Notes under the pieces: generated by a model
The model's database searches: none
Told to the model about the DNA's origin: nothing
The model's input: only the letters and a program-made list of their open reading frames with translations
Made by a program: the position numbers and the translations under genes
Assembly: GCA_013289195.1 (NCBI GenBank)
Contig: JABDAI010000021.1
Span: forward strand, 1-22,721
Reading direction: 5' to 3'
DNA length: 22,721 nucleotides
Source of the DNA: Verrucomicrobiota bacterium
Lineage (GTDB): Bacteria > Verrucomicrobiota > Verrucomicrobiae > Opitutales > CG1-02-43-26
Shown: positions 1 to 7,474 of the stretch, in pieces
Layout of the letters: each line of letters begins with the position of its first letter
How positions within the stretch are numbered: the stretch's first letter is position 1

Positions 1-1
1 A

Positions 2-1846
2 GAGGTAGATGAACCGATTCTGCAGGTTCTTTATGCATTACATTTGAGAGAAATTCTAAAACTTCGTTTAGTTTCGCAAGCATTTTGTAAACATTTTTCT
101 CACTTTTTAGGCAGTAAAGAAGAAAAAATTTTCTTTAGTGATAATAGCGAGGGTCTTCCTCAAACAACTATTGGTTTTGAATATGCGAAAAGATGTGGAA
201 TAGATAGACAATTGACTGTGAATTATATTCACAAGCTACAAGAGATAGTAGCAAGTGGCGATAAAAAATTAAAAGAATTCAATATATTATTTTTCCCAGA
301 CAGTGGGCCTGTTCTGAATCAAATGCTAAAGGCAATTTCCGACAGTCAATGCTATGATGATAAATTTAAAATTCGTATTCCTACTAGTAGACAACTATCG
401 CTGCCTTTATTACCTAATCTTACCCGTCTTCATATTGGAGATTTTGAAAACACGATCCCATTTGATAATCTTAAGAATCTTGAGCAACTTGAGATTATAT
501 GTCTGAACATTAATTGGACGATAGAAGAAAATTTACTGATTAAACTTAAACGCATTTCTATTGTCAGAATAACAAAAAATTTAACAATACAATCAGGGCA
601 AATGCTTGAAATTCTTGATCTTGGAACCATTTGTGGTGGATCGGAATCTAAAATAATATTACCTACAACACTACCAAAACTCAAAAATTTTAGTTTTAAC
701 GATAATAAAGGAGGGCAATCAATTGAACTACCTGAAAAAATGAATGATCTCAAAAGCCTTTCAATAGGAATTTGTTCCGAAAAAAACTTCAAATTACCCA
801 AAGAATTCAATCAGCTTAAAAGTTTTGCATGTAATTGTGTTTTCCCTAGCACATTTGCTACTTTTAACGCACTGAATCAATATTATGCTAAAAATTTGAC
901 AAGCTTTAGCTGTAAGGAATTTTATGATAATTCATATAAGAAATCCTACGATTTGAAATTGTTACGTTTGTTTAAGAATCTCAAGGAACTACACTTTGGG
1001 AATTTTTACGGAAAAGCGGTTCTTAAATTCGAAAATCTCACCCATTTCTCTTTAGATTCTGTAAAAGAAGATGAATCTTGCCTTGTTTTGTCAGGCGAAA
1101 TACCAAATCTTACTCAAATTAAAATAAATAAAATTCCCAATGAAACTAGACTAAAGTTACCAGCAAAACTTGATAGCTTATTGGAGTTTTCTATTGGTGA
1201 TATCTCTAAAGGAGGCATTCTCCAAATATCAAATCAACTTGATAATTTAATCATTTTAAATATTGAAAATGTTTATAATCAAGTTAGCTGGAAAGTCCCT
1301 GGAGAGAAGAAAGCAGTCTCCGGTAATTTAATCTCTTTGCTGCCAACTTTTAAAAGACTTCAAAAACTCACTATCGAAAAAATTGTTAGTGAAAAAAAAC
1401 CTGTCCTGATCGATCTTAATCTACCCTGTTCTCTCGAGAAAGTAATAATTAAGAAGATAAAGAATGCTCATGTATTTCTTGAATCAGAAAACTCTTTAAC
1501 TCTAATGGAAGTGCATGTGGACGAAATTTATGGTTCTGCAATAATAAATATTTCTGATTCGTTAAAAGAAACTATAAAAATTAAGATTGGGGCGATTCAT
1601 CAAAATGGCATTTTGACACTACAAGGTTCACTAGATAAAATCAAAAAGCTAGAAATTTATGGCACATGGATCTGGTATAATTCAAAGTTAAAAATAGACG
1701 GAATGCTGTTGAGCCTTGAAGAACTTACTATTGATGGTGAAAAGGCTAAAAAGAATAATGAGAATCGTTTTACTTTGTATTCTGCTTCTAAGTCTGGTGA
1801 AATCAAGGAATGTTTAGCTTTAATAAATGATAAAATAAGAAAATAA
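2..1846 (+). CDS. F-box plus leucine-rich-repeat protein, partial (5' end outside window)
   Basis: The reading frame is open to the left edge, so the gene starts upstream; the first ATG/TTG-type codon inside (44, TTG) is not a convincing start. The first residues read E-V-D-E-P-I-L-Q-V-L-Y-A-L, then H-L-R-E-I-L-K-L-R-L-V-S-Q-A-F-C. This fits the F-box pattern (L/P...I...L...dLl.lrlVs..f) well. The remaining roughly 570 residues are irregular leucine/isoleucine-rich repeats of the LxxLxxLxI type (for example around residues 110-150, 205-260 and 320-400), Lys- and Asn-rich, with no membrane segment. F-box plus LRR is the architecture of eukaryotic FBXL substrate adaptors of SCF ubiquitin ligases. 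Known bacterial F-box proteins (Legionella, amoeba symbionts) are secreted effectors. I infer a host-directed effector that binds Skp1. The exact stop TAA is formed at the edge of the following palindromic repeat. Confidence 0.72.
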   Translation, partial: EVDEPILQVLYALHLREILKLRLVSQAFCKHFSHFLGSKEEKIFFSDNSEGLPQTTIGFEYAKRCGIDRQLTVNYIHKLQEIVASGDKKLKEFNILFFPDSGPVLNQMLKAISDSQCYDDKFKIRIPTSRQLSLPLLPNLTRLHIGDFENTIPFDNLKNLEQLEIICLNINWTIEENLLIKLKRISIVRITKNLTIQSGQMLEILDLGTICGGSESKIILPTTLPKLKNFSFNDNKGGQSIELPEKMNDLKSLSIGICSEKNFKLPKEFNQLKSFACNCVFPSTFATFNALNQYYAKNLTSFSCKEFYDNSYKKSYDLKLLRLFKNLKELHFGNFYGKAVLKFENLTHFSLDSVKEDESCLVLSGEIPNLTQIKINKIPNETRLKLPAKLDSLLEFSIGDISKGGILQISNQLDNLIILNIENVYNQVSWKVPGEKKAVSGNLISLLPTFKRLQKLTIEKIVSEKKPVLIDLNLPCSLEKVIIKKIKNAHVFLESENSLTLMEVHVDEIYGSAIINISDSLKETIKIKIGAIHQNGILTLQGSLDKIKKLEIYGTWIWYNSKLKIDGMLLSLEELTIDGEKAKKNNENRFTLYSASKSGEIKECLALINDKIRK

Positions 1847-2005
1847 CCTTAGTTCGGGATAAGAAAAAGATGAAAAATAAATCCATTTTGAGAAACAAAT
1901 TTTGGAGAATTTTCGAAGTAGCACCCGCGGTGCGTCGAGAAAATTCTCCAAAATCTGGGCTCAAAGGGGTTTATTTTTCGCTTTTCTCTTATCCCGAACT
2001 GAGGT
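1846..2005. repeat. 160-bp near-perfect palindrome, MITE-like, with 5-bp flanking direct repeat
   Basis: The outer arms match for about 38 bp: ACCTTAGTTCGGGATAAGA at the left and the reverse complement ACCTCAGTTCGGGATAAGA at the right. Inside are further nested arms: ATTTTGGAGAATTTTC pairing perfectly with GAAAATTCTCCAAAAT, and a GCACC/GGTGC tip. The element is bounded on both sides by AAATA (1841-1845 and 2006-2010), which looks like a target-site duplication. One end recurs at 4322-4353. A non-autonomous transposon (MITE) is the best reading. It lies between convergent genes and could also act as a bidirectional terminator. Confidence 0.75.
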
Positions 2006-2042
2006 AAATAAGTCCTTTGAATAATCTTATCATTAGCTTAAT

Positions 2043-3299
2043 TTAAGCTAAGAGACCTATAGGAACAGCCATGAGTGTTTCAGAAAAAAGAAAGATAGTT
2101 TTTCCGGTATAGAGGATTAGGCCTCGGGAATTAGGGCCAATAGATTCTGTCATGTGAGTGAGCGATTTGAAGTCATCTTTTTGGAGAGTTTCGGACCATT
2201 TGCATTCGATGCCCCAGTATTGAGAGCCTCTATTGAGTAAGAAATCGACTTCTTGGCCGGTACTTGTTCTGTAGAAATGGGAATCGATACCATGGCTTAA
2301 TGCAAGGAGTTTTCTGATCTCACCCCAGACCCAGGTTTCGAATAGAGCACCCACAGAAGGATGGCTTCTTAAAAGATTGGGATTATTGATGCCACTGAGA
2401 TAGCAGGCTTGACCAGAGTCGGCTACATATACTTTTGGAGTTTTAACGTAGCGTTTACGGTCGTTAGTAAACCAAGGTCTAAGAACGTTTAGTTGAAAGG
2501 TTAGTTCTAAGATTTCTATGTATCGAGTGACTGTTCTATGATCGAGTTTTGCCTCCATTCCTAGTTCGGAGTGATTAACGAGATGTCCTGTATTCAAGCC
2601 AAGGAGCTTGTAGAGTTTAGCAAAGGAAATAATATTAAGGAGGTTACTTAAATTTCGGACATCTCTTTCTATATAAGCGCTTTCGTAGGCAGAGAACCAG
2701 CGATCGCGGAATCTTAAATTATTTTTTAATACGACATCAGGATAGGATCCAAAGAAGATATGATCGAGGAGTTTCTTGCGATCTAGAGGTGGTCTTTGGG
2801 TTAGTATTTGATTCCATTTTTTTGCGAGCTCGAGTAGATCATTGGTTAAGAACAAATCTTCGATGAAAGTTGAAGGATTTGGGTAAGATTGAAGTTCACC
2901 GAGGCTTAGACCTTCTATTGGTATAATGTCCATTCTTCCTGCCATGCTTTCATTGACGCCTGGATAAGAGAGAATATTCGCAGAGCCTGTGAGGAGAAAA
3001 CGGCCAGGCCTTCGTTCTTCATCGATTGATTTTTTGATGGCTCTTAGTAGATCAGGGGCTCTTTGGATTTCGTCGATAGCAATAGAGCCTTGGAATTGAT
3101 TAATAAATCCATCTGGATTGGTGAGTGCGGATTCTAGATTATTGATATCGTCTAGGGCTAGATAGTGGTCGATAATACCTTCTTCTTTGAGTTGGTGTGC
3201 TAGGGTAGATTTTCCTACTTGGCGAGCTCCGCTTATCAGCACGGCAGGGAAGTCTTTGAGTGAGTCTTTGATAAATTGTGAAATGTACCTTTTAATCAT
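2043..3299 (-). CDS. AAA-type ATPase with DUF4143 domain
   Basis: 418 residues. The N-terminal P-loop domain has Walker A GARQVGKST (residues 24-32) and Walker B IAIDE (73-77). It is followed by an R-x-L-L-T-G-S sensor-like segment (T-G-S-A-N) and a winged-helix middle. The C-terminal DUF4143 domain ends in a PD-(D/E)xK-like pattern, E-V-D at 350-352 and E-C-K at 365-367. The family is widespread in bacteria and archaea as single genes; its physiological role is not settled, and suggestions include nuclease/ATPase stress or toxin-antitoxin-like functions. It is not in an operon. It is divergent from rplM, and its promoter carries phased repeats (see 3321-3389). A consensus-like -10 ends 6 bases before the ATG, so the mRNA is probably leaderless. 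Confidence 0.9.
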   Translation of the reverse strand: MIKRYISQFIKDSLKDFPAVLISGARQVGKSTLAHQLKEEGIIDHYLALDDINNLESALTNPDGFINQFQGSIAIDEIQRAPDLLRAIKKSIDEERRPGRFLLTGSANILSYPGVNESMAGRMDIIPIEGLSLGELQSYPNPSTFIEDLFLTNDLLELAKKWNQILTQRPPLDRKKLLDHIFFGSYPDVVLKNNLRFRDRWFSAYESAYIERDVRNLSNLLNIISFAKLYKLLGLNTGHLVNHSELGMEAKLDHRTVTRYIEILELTFQLNVLRPWFTNDRKRYVKTPKVYVADSGQACYLSGINNPNLLRSHPSVGALFETWVWGEIRKLLALSHGIDSHFYRTSTGQEVDFLLNRGSQYWGIECKWSETLQKDDFKSLTHMTESIGPNSRGLILYTGKTIFLFSETLMAVPIGLLA

Positions 3300-3305
3300 A
3301 AATAA

Positions 3306-3334
3306 AATATAGCATCTTTATGTAAGATTTTCAA
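3306..3334 (-). promoter_or_regulatory. Predicted promoter of the DUF4143 ATPase gene
   Basis: On the minus strand TTGAAA (3329-3334) and TATATT (3306-3311) are separated by 17 bp, close to the sigma-70 consensus. The -10 ends only 6 bases before the ATG at 3299, which predicts a leaderless or nearly leaderless transcript. The first 23-bp repeat lies across the -35/spacer, suitable for repression. Confidence 0.6.
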
Positions 3335-3389
3335 GCATTAGAATGTCAGATTTTTTAACATAATTATGTAAGATTTTATTTTTCTTTAT
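3321..3389. repeat. Three 23-bp phased direct repeats
   Basis: The core TGTAAGATTTT occurs at 3321, again as TGTCAGATTTT at 3344, and as TGTAAGATTTT at 3367, exactly 23 bp apart. The first and third copies share the longer TATGTAAGATTTT. They sit between divergent genes, and the first overlaps the predicted promoter of the ATPase gene. An operator array is likely. Confidence 0.6.
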
Positions 3390-3399
3390 AGGGCCTAAT

Positions 3400-3430
3400 T
3401 TGACAATAAAACCTTTCAAAAAAATATATT
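3400..3430 (+). promoter_or_regulatory. Possible rplM-rpsI promoter
   Basis: TTGACA at 3400-3405 is followed by TATATT at 3425-3430 with a long 19-bp spacer. A second perfect TTGACA lies 30 bp further on (3430-3435), but its -10 is poor. Either could drive rplM. The first leaves a leader of about 37 bases to the ATG at 3474. Confidence 0.4.
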
Positions 3431-3473
3431 TGACAATAGTTTGAAAATGAGCGATTTTACTAACTTATTTTAT

Positions 3474-3899
3474 ATGACTACCACTTTAGCAAAACCAAAT
3501 ACAGATAGAAAATGGCATGTAATCGACCTTAAAGGTAAAATTCTTGGACGTGCCGCAGTGAAAATCGCCAACCTTCTACGAGGACGCCACAAGCCTATTT
3601 ACACACCCAGCGTTGAAATGGGTGATTATGTAATCGTCATCAATGCAGGAGATTTCGAGCTTACAGGCAAAAAACTGGACAATAAGAAATACATGTCCTA
3701 TTCCGGCTACTTTGGAAATGAAAAGTACATGAGCGTCCGCGAAAAGCTAGCTAAGACACCGGAATTTCCAGTTTGGCACGCTGTAAAAAATATGCTGCGC
3801 AGAAATCGTCTGGAACGAAAAATCATGAAAAATCTATACATTTACCCAGGTGCTGAACATCCCCATGCTGCACAAAACCCAACCCCATACGAAGTTTAA
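3474..3899 (+). CDS. rplM: 50S ribosomal protein L13
   Basis: Structural protein of the large ribosomal subunit, bound early in assembly. The conserved core is complete: W-H-V-I-D near the start, L-G-R-A-A, I-A-N-L-L-R-G, K-P-x-Y-T-P, G-D-Y-V-I-V-I-N-A, and the C-terminal M-L-R-R-N-R-L and L-Y-I-Y-P-G-A-E-H-P-H segments. The frame is open from a TTG at 3441 and an ATG at 3447, which would add 11 or 9 residues. I chose the ATG at 3474 because M-T-T-T-L-A-K-P matches the usual start of L13 relatives and leaves the promoter outside the gene. No clear Shine-Dalgarno sequence is present. It is followed by rpsI after 17 bp, the classical L13-S9 operon. Confidence 0.97.
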   Translation: MTTTLAKPNTDRKWHVIDLKGKILGRAAVKIANLLRGRHKPIYTPSVEMGDYVIVINAGDFELTGKKLDNKKYMSYSGYFGNEKYMSVREKLAKTPEFPVWHAVKNMLRRNRLERKIMKNLYIYPGAEHPHAAQNPTPYEV

Positions 3900-3916
3900 T
3901 TTTTAAATAACAACTT

Positions 3917-4321
3917 ATGAGCGCAAAAGCAAAAACCACCGAATTTCTTGGAACAGGCCGCCGCAAGACAGCTGTAGCACGTGTTCGCATCAAACCAGGA
4001 ACTGGCAATGTACAAATCAATAACCGCGACCTAGATATTTATTGTTATACCGATCAACTAGCGAATGCTGCAATAGCACCCTTGCGCACTGTTGATATGG
4101 AAAAGCAAATCGACGTCATAGCAAAAGTCGAAGGCGGAGGAGCCAATGGACAAGCAGGTGCAATCGCTATGGGAATAGCGCGTGCATTACAAAAAATGGA
4201 TATGGCCCTACGGATCGCCTTAAAACAAGCAGGTCACCTAACCCGCGACTCTCGCATGAAAGAACGTAAAAAATCCGGCCAACCAGGCGCCCGCAAACGC
4301 TTCCAATTCTCTAAGAGATAA
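3917..4321 (+). CDS. rpsI: 30S ribosomal protein S9
   Basis: 134 residues with the family hallmarks: G-T-G-R-R-K-T-A-V-A-R-V near residue 12, G-G-G-x-x-G-Q-A-G-A in the middle, and the basic C-terminus G-x-x-G-A-R-K-R-F-Q-F-S-K-R, whose terminal S-K-R reaches the tRNA in the ribosomal P site. It is co-transcribed with rplM. The stop is followed directly by a solo end of the palindromic repeat and then by a Rho-independent terminator. Length and sequence are ordinary. Confidence 0.97.
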   Translation: MSAKAKTTEFLGTGRRKTAVARVRIKPGTGNVQINNRDLDIYCYTDQLANAAIAPLRTVDMEKQIDVIAKVEGGGANGQAGAIAMGIARALQKMDMALRIALKQAGHLTRDSRMKERKKSGQPGARKRFQFSKR

Positions 4322-4353
4322 TTTTTTGCTTTCCTCTTATCCCGAACTGAGGT
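4322..4353. repeat. Solo end of the palindromic MITE-like element
   Basis: This stretch ends in CTCTTATCCCGAACTGAGGT, identical over 20 bases to the right end of the 1846-2005 element, and continues to match with few changes back to 4322. The opposite arm is missing, so it is either a truncated copy or a conserved end used as a transcription-end signal. It begins right after the rpsI stop. Confidence 0.65.
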
Positions 4354-4388
4354 TGTTAGCAAATGCAAATACTTTTTTGAATGCATTC

Positions 4389-4420
4389 GCGGAAAAATCA
4401 ATTTTTCCGCTTATTTTTTG
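4389..4420 (+). terminator. Rho-independent terminator of rplM-rpsI
   Basis: A perfect 10-bp stem GCGGAAAAAT/ATTTTTCCGC (4389-4398, 4401-4410) with a 2-base loop is followed by TTATTTTTT. The stop codon of the convergent methyltransferase gene lies at 4398-4400, in the hairpin. The A-rich left side is weaker as a signal for the opposite strand. Confidence 0.75.
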
Positions 4421-5114
4421 ATTTAGAATTAATGTTGCTCGGTTCCTCACTGATTTTTCTAATATGCAATTGGTAACCTTTATGAAGTATTTTATACATT
4501 GTTTTATAACTTTTCAAAAATCCTTCTATTGCAGGTTTCGGACTTAAATGATCTCCTTTAAGATATTCATAATCATCAAAAATCATTATTCCTCCCAGCT
4601 TTAGTAATTCCCATGCAAGGACAGCATCTACTAGGACATCTTTCGCATCATGTGAACCATCGATATAAATAAAATTATATTTTCGAATAGCCCCTATTCT
4701 TAATTTATTATTTAAATCTTGTAATACATCTTTTGACTTCCCTCGGTAAGGAATGATTTTTTTGCTATTTCTATAGCTTTTAGTATTAGCGAGAAACCTT
4801 TCATATAAAGTAGATAAATTTTTCTTATGTTTATGCTCTCTAGATCCCTCCCATGTATCCACACAATCAAGATGGCTGCCTTCACCATTGCAAAAATTTT
4901 CCGCAATGTATAAACTCGAACGCCCTTCCCAGCTTCCAATTTCTAAACAAGACTGATTAGGTTGATCATGAAACTCTTTAAGATATGGCTTCCAAGTTGG
5001 CATTTTTCTTGAAAAGTAATCAGTTGTAAAAACAGGTTCCTTATCACTCGAACCAAATAACGCAGACATGAGAGATAATAATAGAAGACACAGTACCAAG
5101 TTTCGGATTTTCAT
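4398..5114 (-). CDS. Class I SAM-dependent methyltransferase (Methyltransf_24-like) with signal-like N-terminus
   Basis: 238 residues. The N-terminus is K-I-R followed by a run of Leu/Val/Cys/Met to about residue 20, then G-S-S-D: a signal peptide or membrane anchor. The rest is a Rossmann-type methyltransferase: motif I L-E-I-G-S-W-E-G-R-S (57-66), a D-C-V-D-T-W acidic strand near residue 83, and Y-I-D-G-S-H-D-A-K-D-V followed by L-K-L-G-G-I-M-I-F-D-D-Y. The pattern I-D-G-x-H-x-Y/A...D is typical of the Methyltransf_24/cephalosporin-hydroxylase-like group. The C-terminal tail is Lys/Ser/Asn-rich. The substrate is unknown. An exported methyltransferase is odd because SAM is cytoplasmic; it may be anchored facing inward or delivered into the host. 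It stands alone, convergent with rpsI. Confidence 0.75.
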   Translation of the reverse strand: MKIRNLVLCLLLLSLMSALFGSSDKEPVFTTDYFSRKMPTWKPYLKEFHDQPNQSCLEIGSWEGRSSLYIAENFCNGEGSHLDCVDTWEGSREHKHKKNLSTLYERFLANTKSYRNSKKIIPYRGKSKDVLQDLNNKLRIGAIRKYNFIYIDGSHDAKDVLVDAVLAWELLKLGGIMIFDDYEYLKGDHLSPKPAIEGFLKSYKTMYKILHKGYQLHIRKISEEPSNINSKSKNKRKN

Positions 5115-5330
5115 AATTTGAAAAGATTAATTGTAATTATCAATACCAAAGATTATTACAATAATTTTATATTGATAATCAAGTTTTTTTTCGCACTCGG
5201 AAAACCCAGTAAAAATAACTAAATCGCGCTGATAATTAAAAAAACTGAAAGTCATAGAAACCAAAGATCCGCTTTTCAAAACACTATTCACTTTATTGAC
5301 ATTTAACAATTTATCTATCAGTGTAATATT

Positions 5331-6129
5331 ATGCGTGATGATTTTAATATAAAATTAAAAAATCTCCAAAGAACTACGCCATCTGCTGCATCCAAAGTCG
5401 ATTCTGCTTCCCCTGTTGGACTCCCTGAAAAAGTTGCCACAAGATTATTTGATGGTAAACAGGTAAGGTGGGATGACAGGCATTTTTGGTTAGAAGTGCT
5501 CAAGGCTGCTTTCTCTATAAGGGAAAATTTAACTTTTAATGATTTCTTATCTTTATTCGCTCAAGGGACAACTGAGACAATCCAGAATCTACTTAAAACA
5601 AAAATAGATGAGTCCGCTCTACGAAGATTTAATGAAAAAAGAGATGATGCGCTTGCAGATGACCATTTAGGTCCAATAACAAAAATTAACCAAAGTTCCC
5701 AAATTTGAGGGACCATTCGATACTGAAACAACTGATTTCATCGATGCTGAAGGGAAAATAGATTCCATAATAGCTGAAGGAAAAAGCGCACAAGAAAAAA
5801 CAGAAAAAAGGCCTAAACAGAAACTGATTAGTATATTAAATGCAAAGAAACAGGAAATATTAAACGTTGTGACCGCAAGACGGCAGGAGCTTGCTAATAT
5901 GGGATATGTAGAACGTTCGAATTGGACAAAAAGCATTCACATAACTCATGATAAAACACACAACAGAGAACTTTTCGGACCTGAATTACGTGAATTACAA
6001 AGGATTTCAGAAGAAATTGACAATATCATAATACAAGTAGAAGCTGCAGAAGATAATGCAATAGTAAATAAAGATCTTGGAGCCTATTTAGCTAAGATAA
6101 CGAAGCAAATAGACGATATTATGCCTTAG
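5331..6129 (+). pseudogene. Unknown gene split by a +1 frameshift (5331-5708 and about 5704-6129)
   Basis: The first part (125 residues, ATG at 5331) ends at TGA 5706-5708. The +1 frame is open from 5680 to the stop at 6129 and continues as a similarly charged, helical sequence (E-G-P-F-D-T-E-T-T-D-F, then Lys/Glu-rich coils). Joined, they give about 265 residues. I do not recognise the family. Both parts are hydrophilic with heptad-like helices in the C-terminal half, and there are no membrane segments. Within the overlap the last codons are ATT TGA G. A +1 slip there would read TTT GAG, as at the programmed prfB site (CTT TGA C), but no upstream Shine-Dalgarno-like stimulator is visible. 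The simplest reading is a single-base insertion and a recent pseudogene; programmed shifting or a sequencing error remain possible. A TTGACA lies at 5296-5301 without a good -10. Confidence 0.55.
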
Positions 6130-6271
6130 ATTATTCCTTGCGTCTACCTTCTCCCTTTATTTCATTGGCAAAGTCATCAAAAATTAACCAAAAAACCAAA
6201 ATATTCTCATTGAATGAGGCTTGCAATACCCGCTAGTTCTCTCATACTTGTTTTGAAGTCAAATAACATCA

Positions 6272-7474
6272 ATGGATATAGCAGTAGTTACAGGGGGGAA
6301 TAGCGGAATAGGATTGGCAATTTCAAAAAAGCTGATCACTCTTGGCTTCTGCGTCCATGCTATTGCAGATGATTTCTCTAAAACCCCTTTTGCTCATAAG
6401 GATTTTATATCCATATCAGTCGCCAACAACGATACTGCTGCACTCATTCAAGCTGCACAAAATATATTAGAAAATATAAATAACCTCTGCATTTTCGTCA
6501 ATGCCCAGGATCGAAAACCAAATTTCCCTCTCAATGCCATTTCACTAGAAAACCTAGAATCCCAATTCAATCAATCCCTCTTGCACCCACTTCTCCTCAC
6601 GCGCTTGTTCATCGATAAATTACGCCAATTTCAAGGCTTTATTATTAATATTGCCTATGAAAACCCATGCAACTCTTTAAGCGCTGGGATTGAAGGTGGC
6701 CTTTCCTCCTTTTATTATGCCCTATTTGAAGAATACCGTCAACAAGGCGTTAACATAACTCAGTTGATCCTAGGATCCGTTGATGATTCTAATCCAGTAA
6801 ATGGAGACATGATGGCCAATACCATCGACCATTTGATTCGTTTTAGGGGCGGAAATGCAGTCACCACAATCACGATTCGCCCGCAAAATGCTCAGGCATT
6901 GACAAAAATTCCTCAAATGACGCCCTCTATAGACGAATTTAGAGAAATACAACTTCCAACAAAAACCAACTTCCCAAAACATCAAGAACCTATTGAGACC
7001 CTTGAGCCCATATCCCGGCGAAAATCTTCCCCACCAAAAGCTCAAAAACTTCAAAAGCCTCTGAAATCTCCAAAAGCTCAATTTCAAGAAAAAACCCCTA
7101 AAACTCCAGAAAGAAAGTCACAACCTAAAGAAACAGCTACGCCAGCTCCAATAACAACACCCAAAATAGCCAGAGATTCCATTGTCATCCCACGCAAACG
7201 CAAACAAGACCCTCCCAAAACAGAATCCACTGAACAAAAAGTCCCTGAATACAATGTGCCCTTGATCGAAACACCCAAAGTCACTAGAGACACTGTCGTC
7301 ATCCCAAGAGAAAAGAAAAACCAAAAGCCTCAAGAATCGCCGATCCTCAAACCAGAAGCCAAATCAAAAACTAAACTAGAAAGCAATCCAGAACCCACCC
7401 ATCAGCCTAATACACGAGCGAAGCCAACTTTACGCATCCGCAGAGGACGTCCTTCAACTAAAAAAGAGTCATGA
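6272..7474 (+). CDS. Degenerate short-chain dehydrogenase with long Pro/Lys/Glu-rich C-terminal tail
   Basis: 400 residues in two parts. Residues 1 to about 215 follow the SDR Rossmann fold: T-G-G-N-S-G-I-G at 7-14 is the NAD(P)-binding glycine motif. The usual N-N-A-G is V-N-A-Q, the active-site strand is I-I-N-I-A-Y-E-N-P without the Ser, and the Y-x-x-x-K catalytic pair is replaced (L-S-A-G-I-E-G-G-L). It may bind a nucleotide, but the SDR chemistry is probably lost. Residues from about 225 onward are disordered, rich in P, K, E, T and Q, with two copies of T-P-K-(I/V)-x-R-D-(S/T)-(I/V)-V-I-P-R near 296 and 334, ending in a basic T-L-R-I-R-R-G-R-P-S-T-K-K. The stop overlaps the miaB start (ATGA), so the two are translationally coupled. 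Its function is unknown; a scaffold or RNA-binding role is conceivable. Confidence 0.75.
   Translation: MDIAVVTGGNSGIGLAISKKLITLGFCVHAIADDFSKTPFAHKDFISISVANNDTAALIQAAQNILENINNLCIFVNAQDRKPNFPLNAISLENLESQFNQSLLHPLLLTRLFIDKLRQFQGFIINIAYENPCNSLSAGIEGGLSSFYYALFEEYRQQGVNITQLILGSVDDSNPVNGDMMANTIDHLIRFRGGNAVTTITIRPQNAQALTKIPQMTPSIDEFREIQLPTKTNFPKHQEPIETLEPISRRKSSPPKAQKLQKPLKSPKAQFQEKTPKTPERKSQPKETATPAPITTPKIARDSIVIPRKRKQDPPKTESTEQKVPEYNVPLIETPKVTRDTVVIPREKKNQKPQESPILKPEAKSKTKLESNPEPTHQPNTRAKPTLRIRRGRPSTKKES

Noticed and set aside
430..810. 126-codon frame antisense to the LRR gene
   Set aside because: Shadow of the repeat-rich coding strand. The plus-strand frame has the F-box and LRR pattern.
3321..3389. 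Short CRISPR-like array
   Set aside because: Three short cores with a 23-bp period and no unique spacers of normal size. An operator array explains it better.
3441..3473. N-terminal extension of L13 from the TTG at 3441
   Set aside because: The extra residues M-K-M-S-D-F-T-N-L-F-Y are not part of L13 proteins, and they would overlap possible promoter elements.
5127..5309. 60-codon frame on the minus strand before the methyltransferase gene
   Set aside because: Starts at TTG, has no ribosome site, low-complexity AT-rich composition and no recognisable motif. It fills the divergent intergenic region only by chance.
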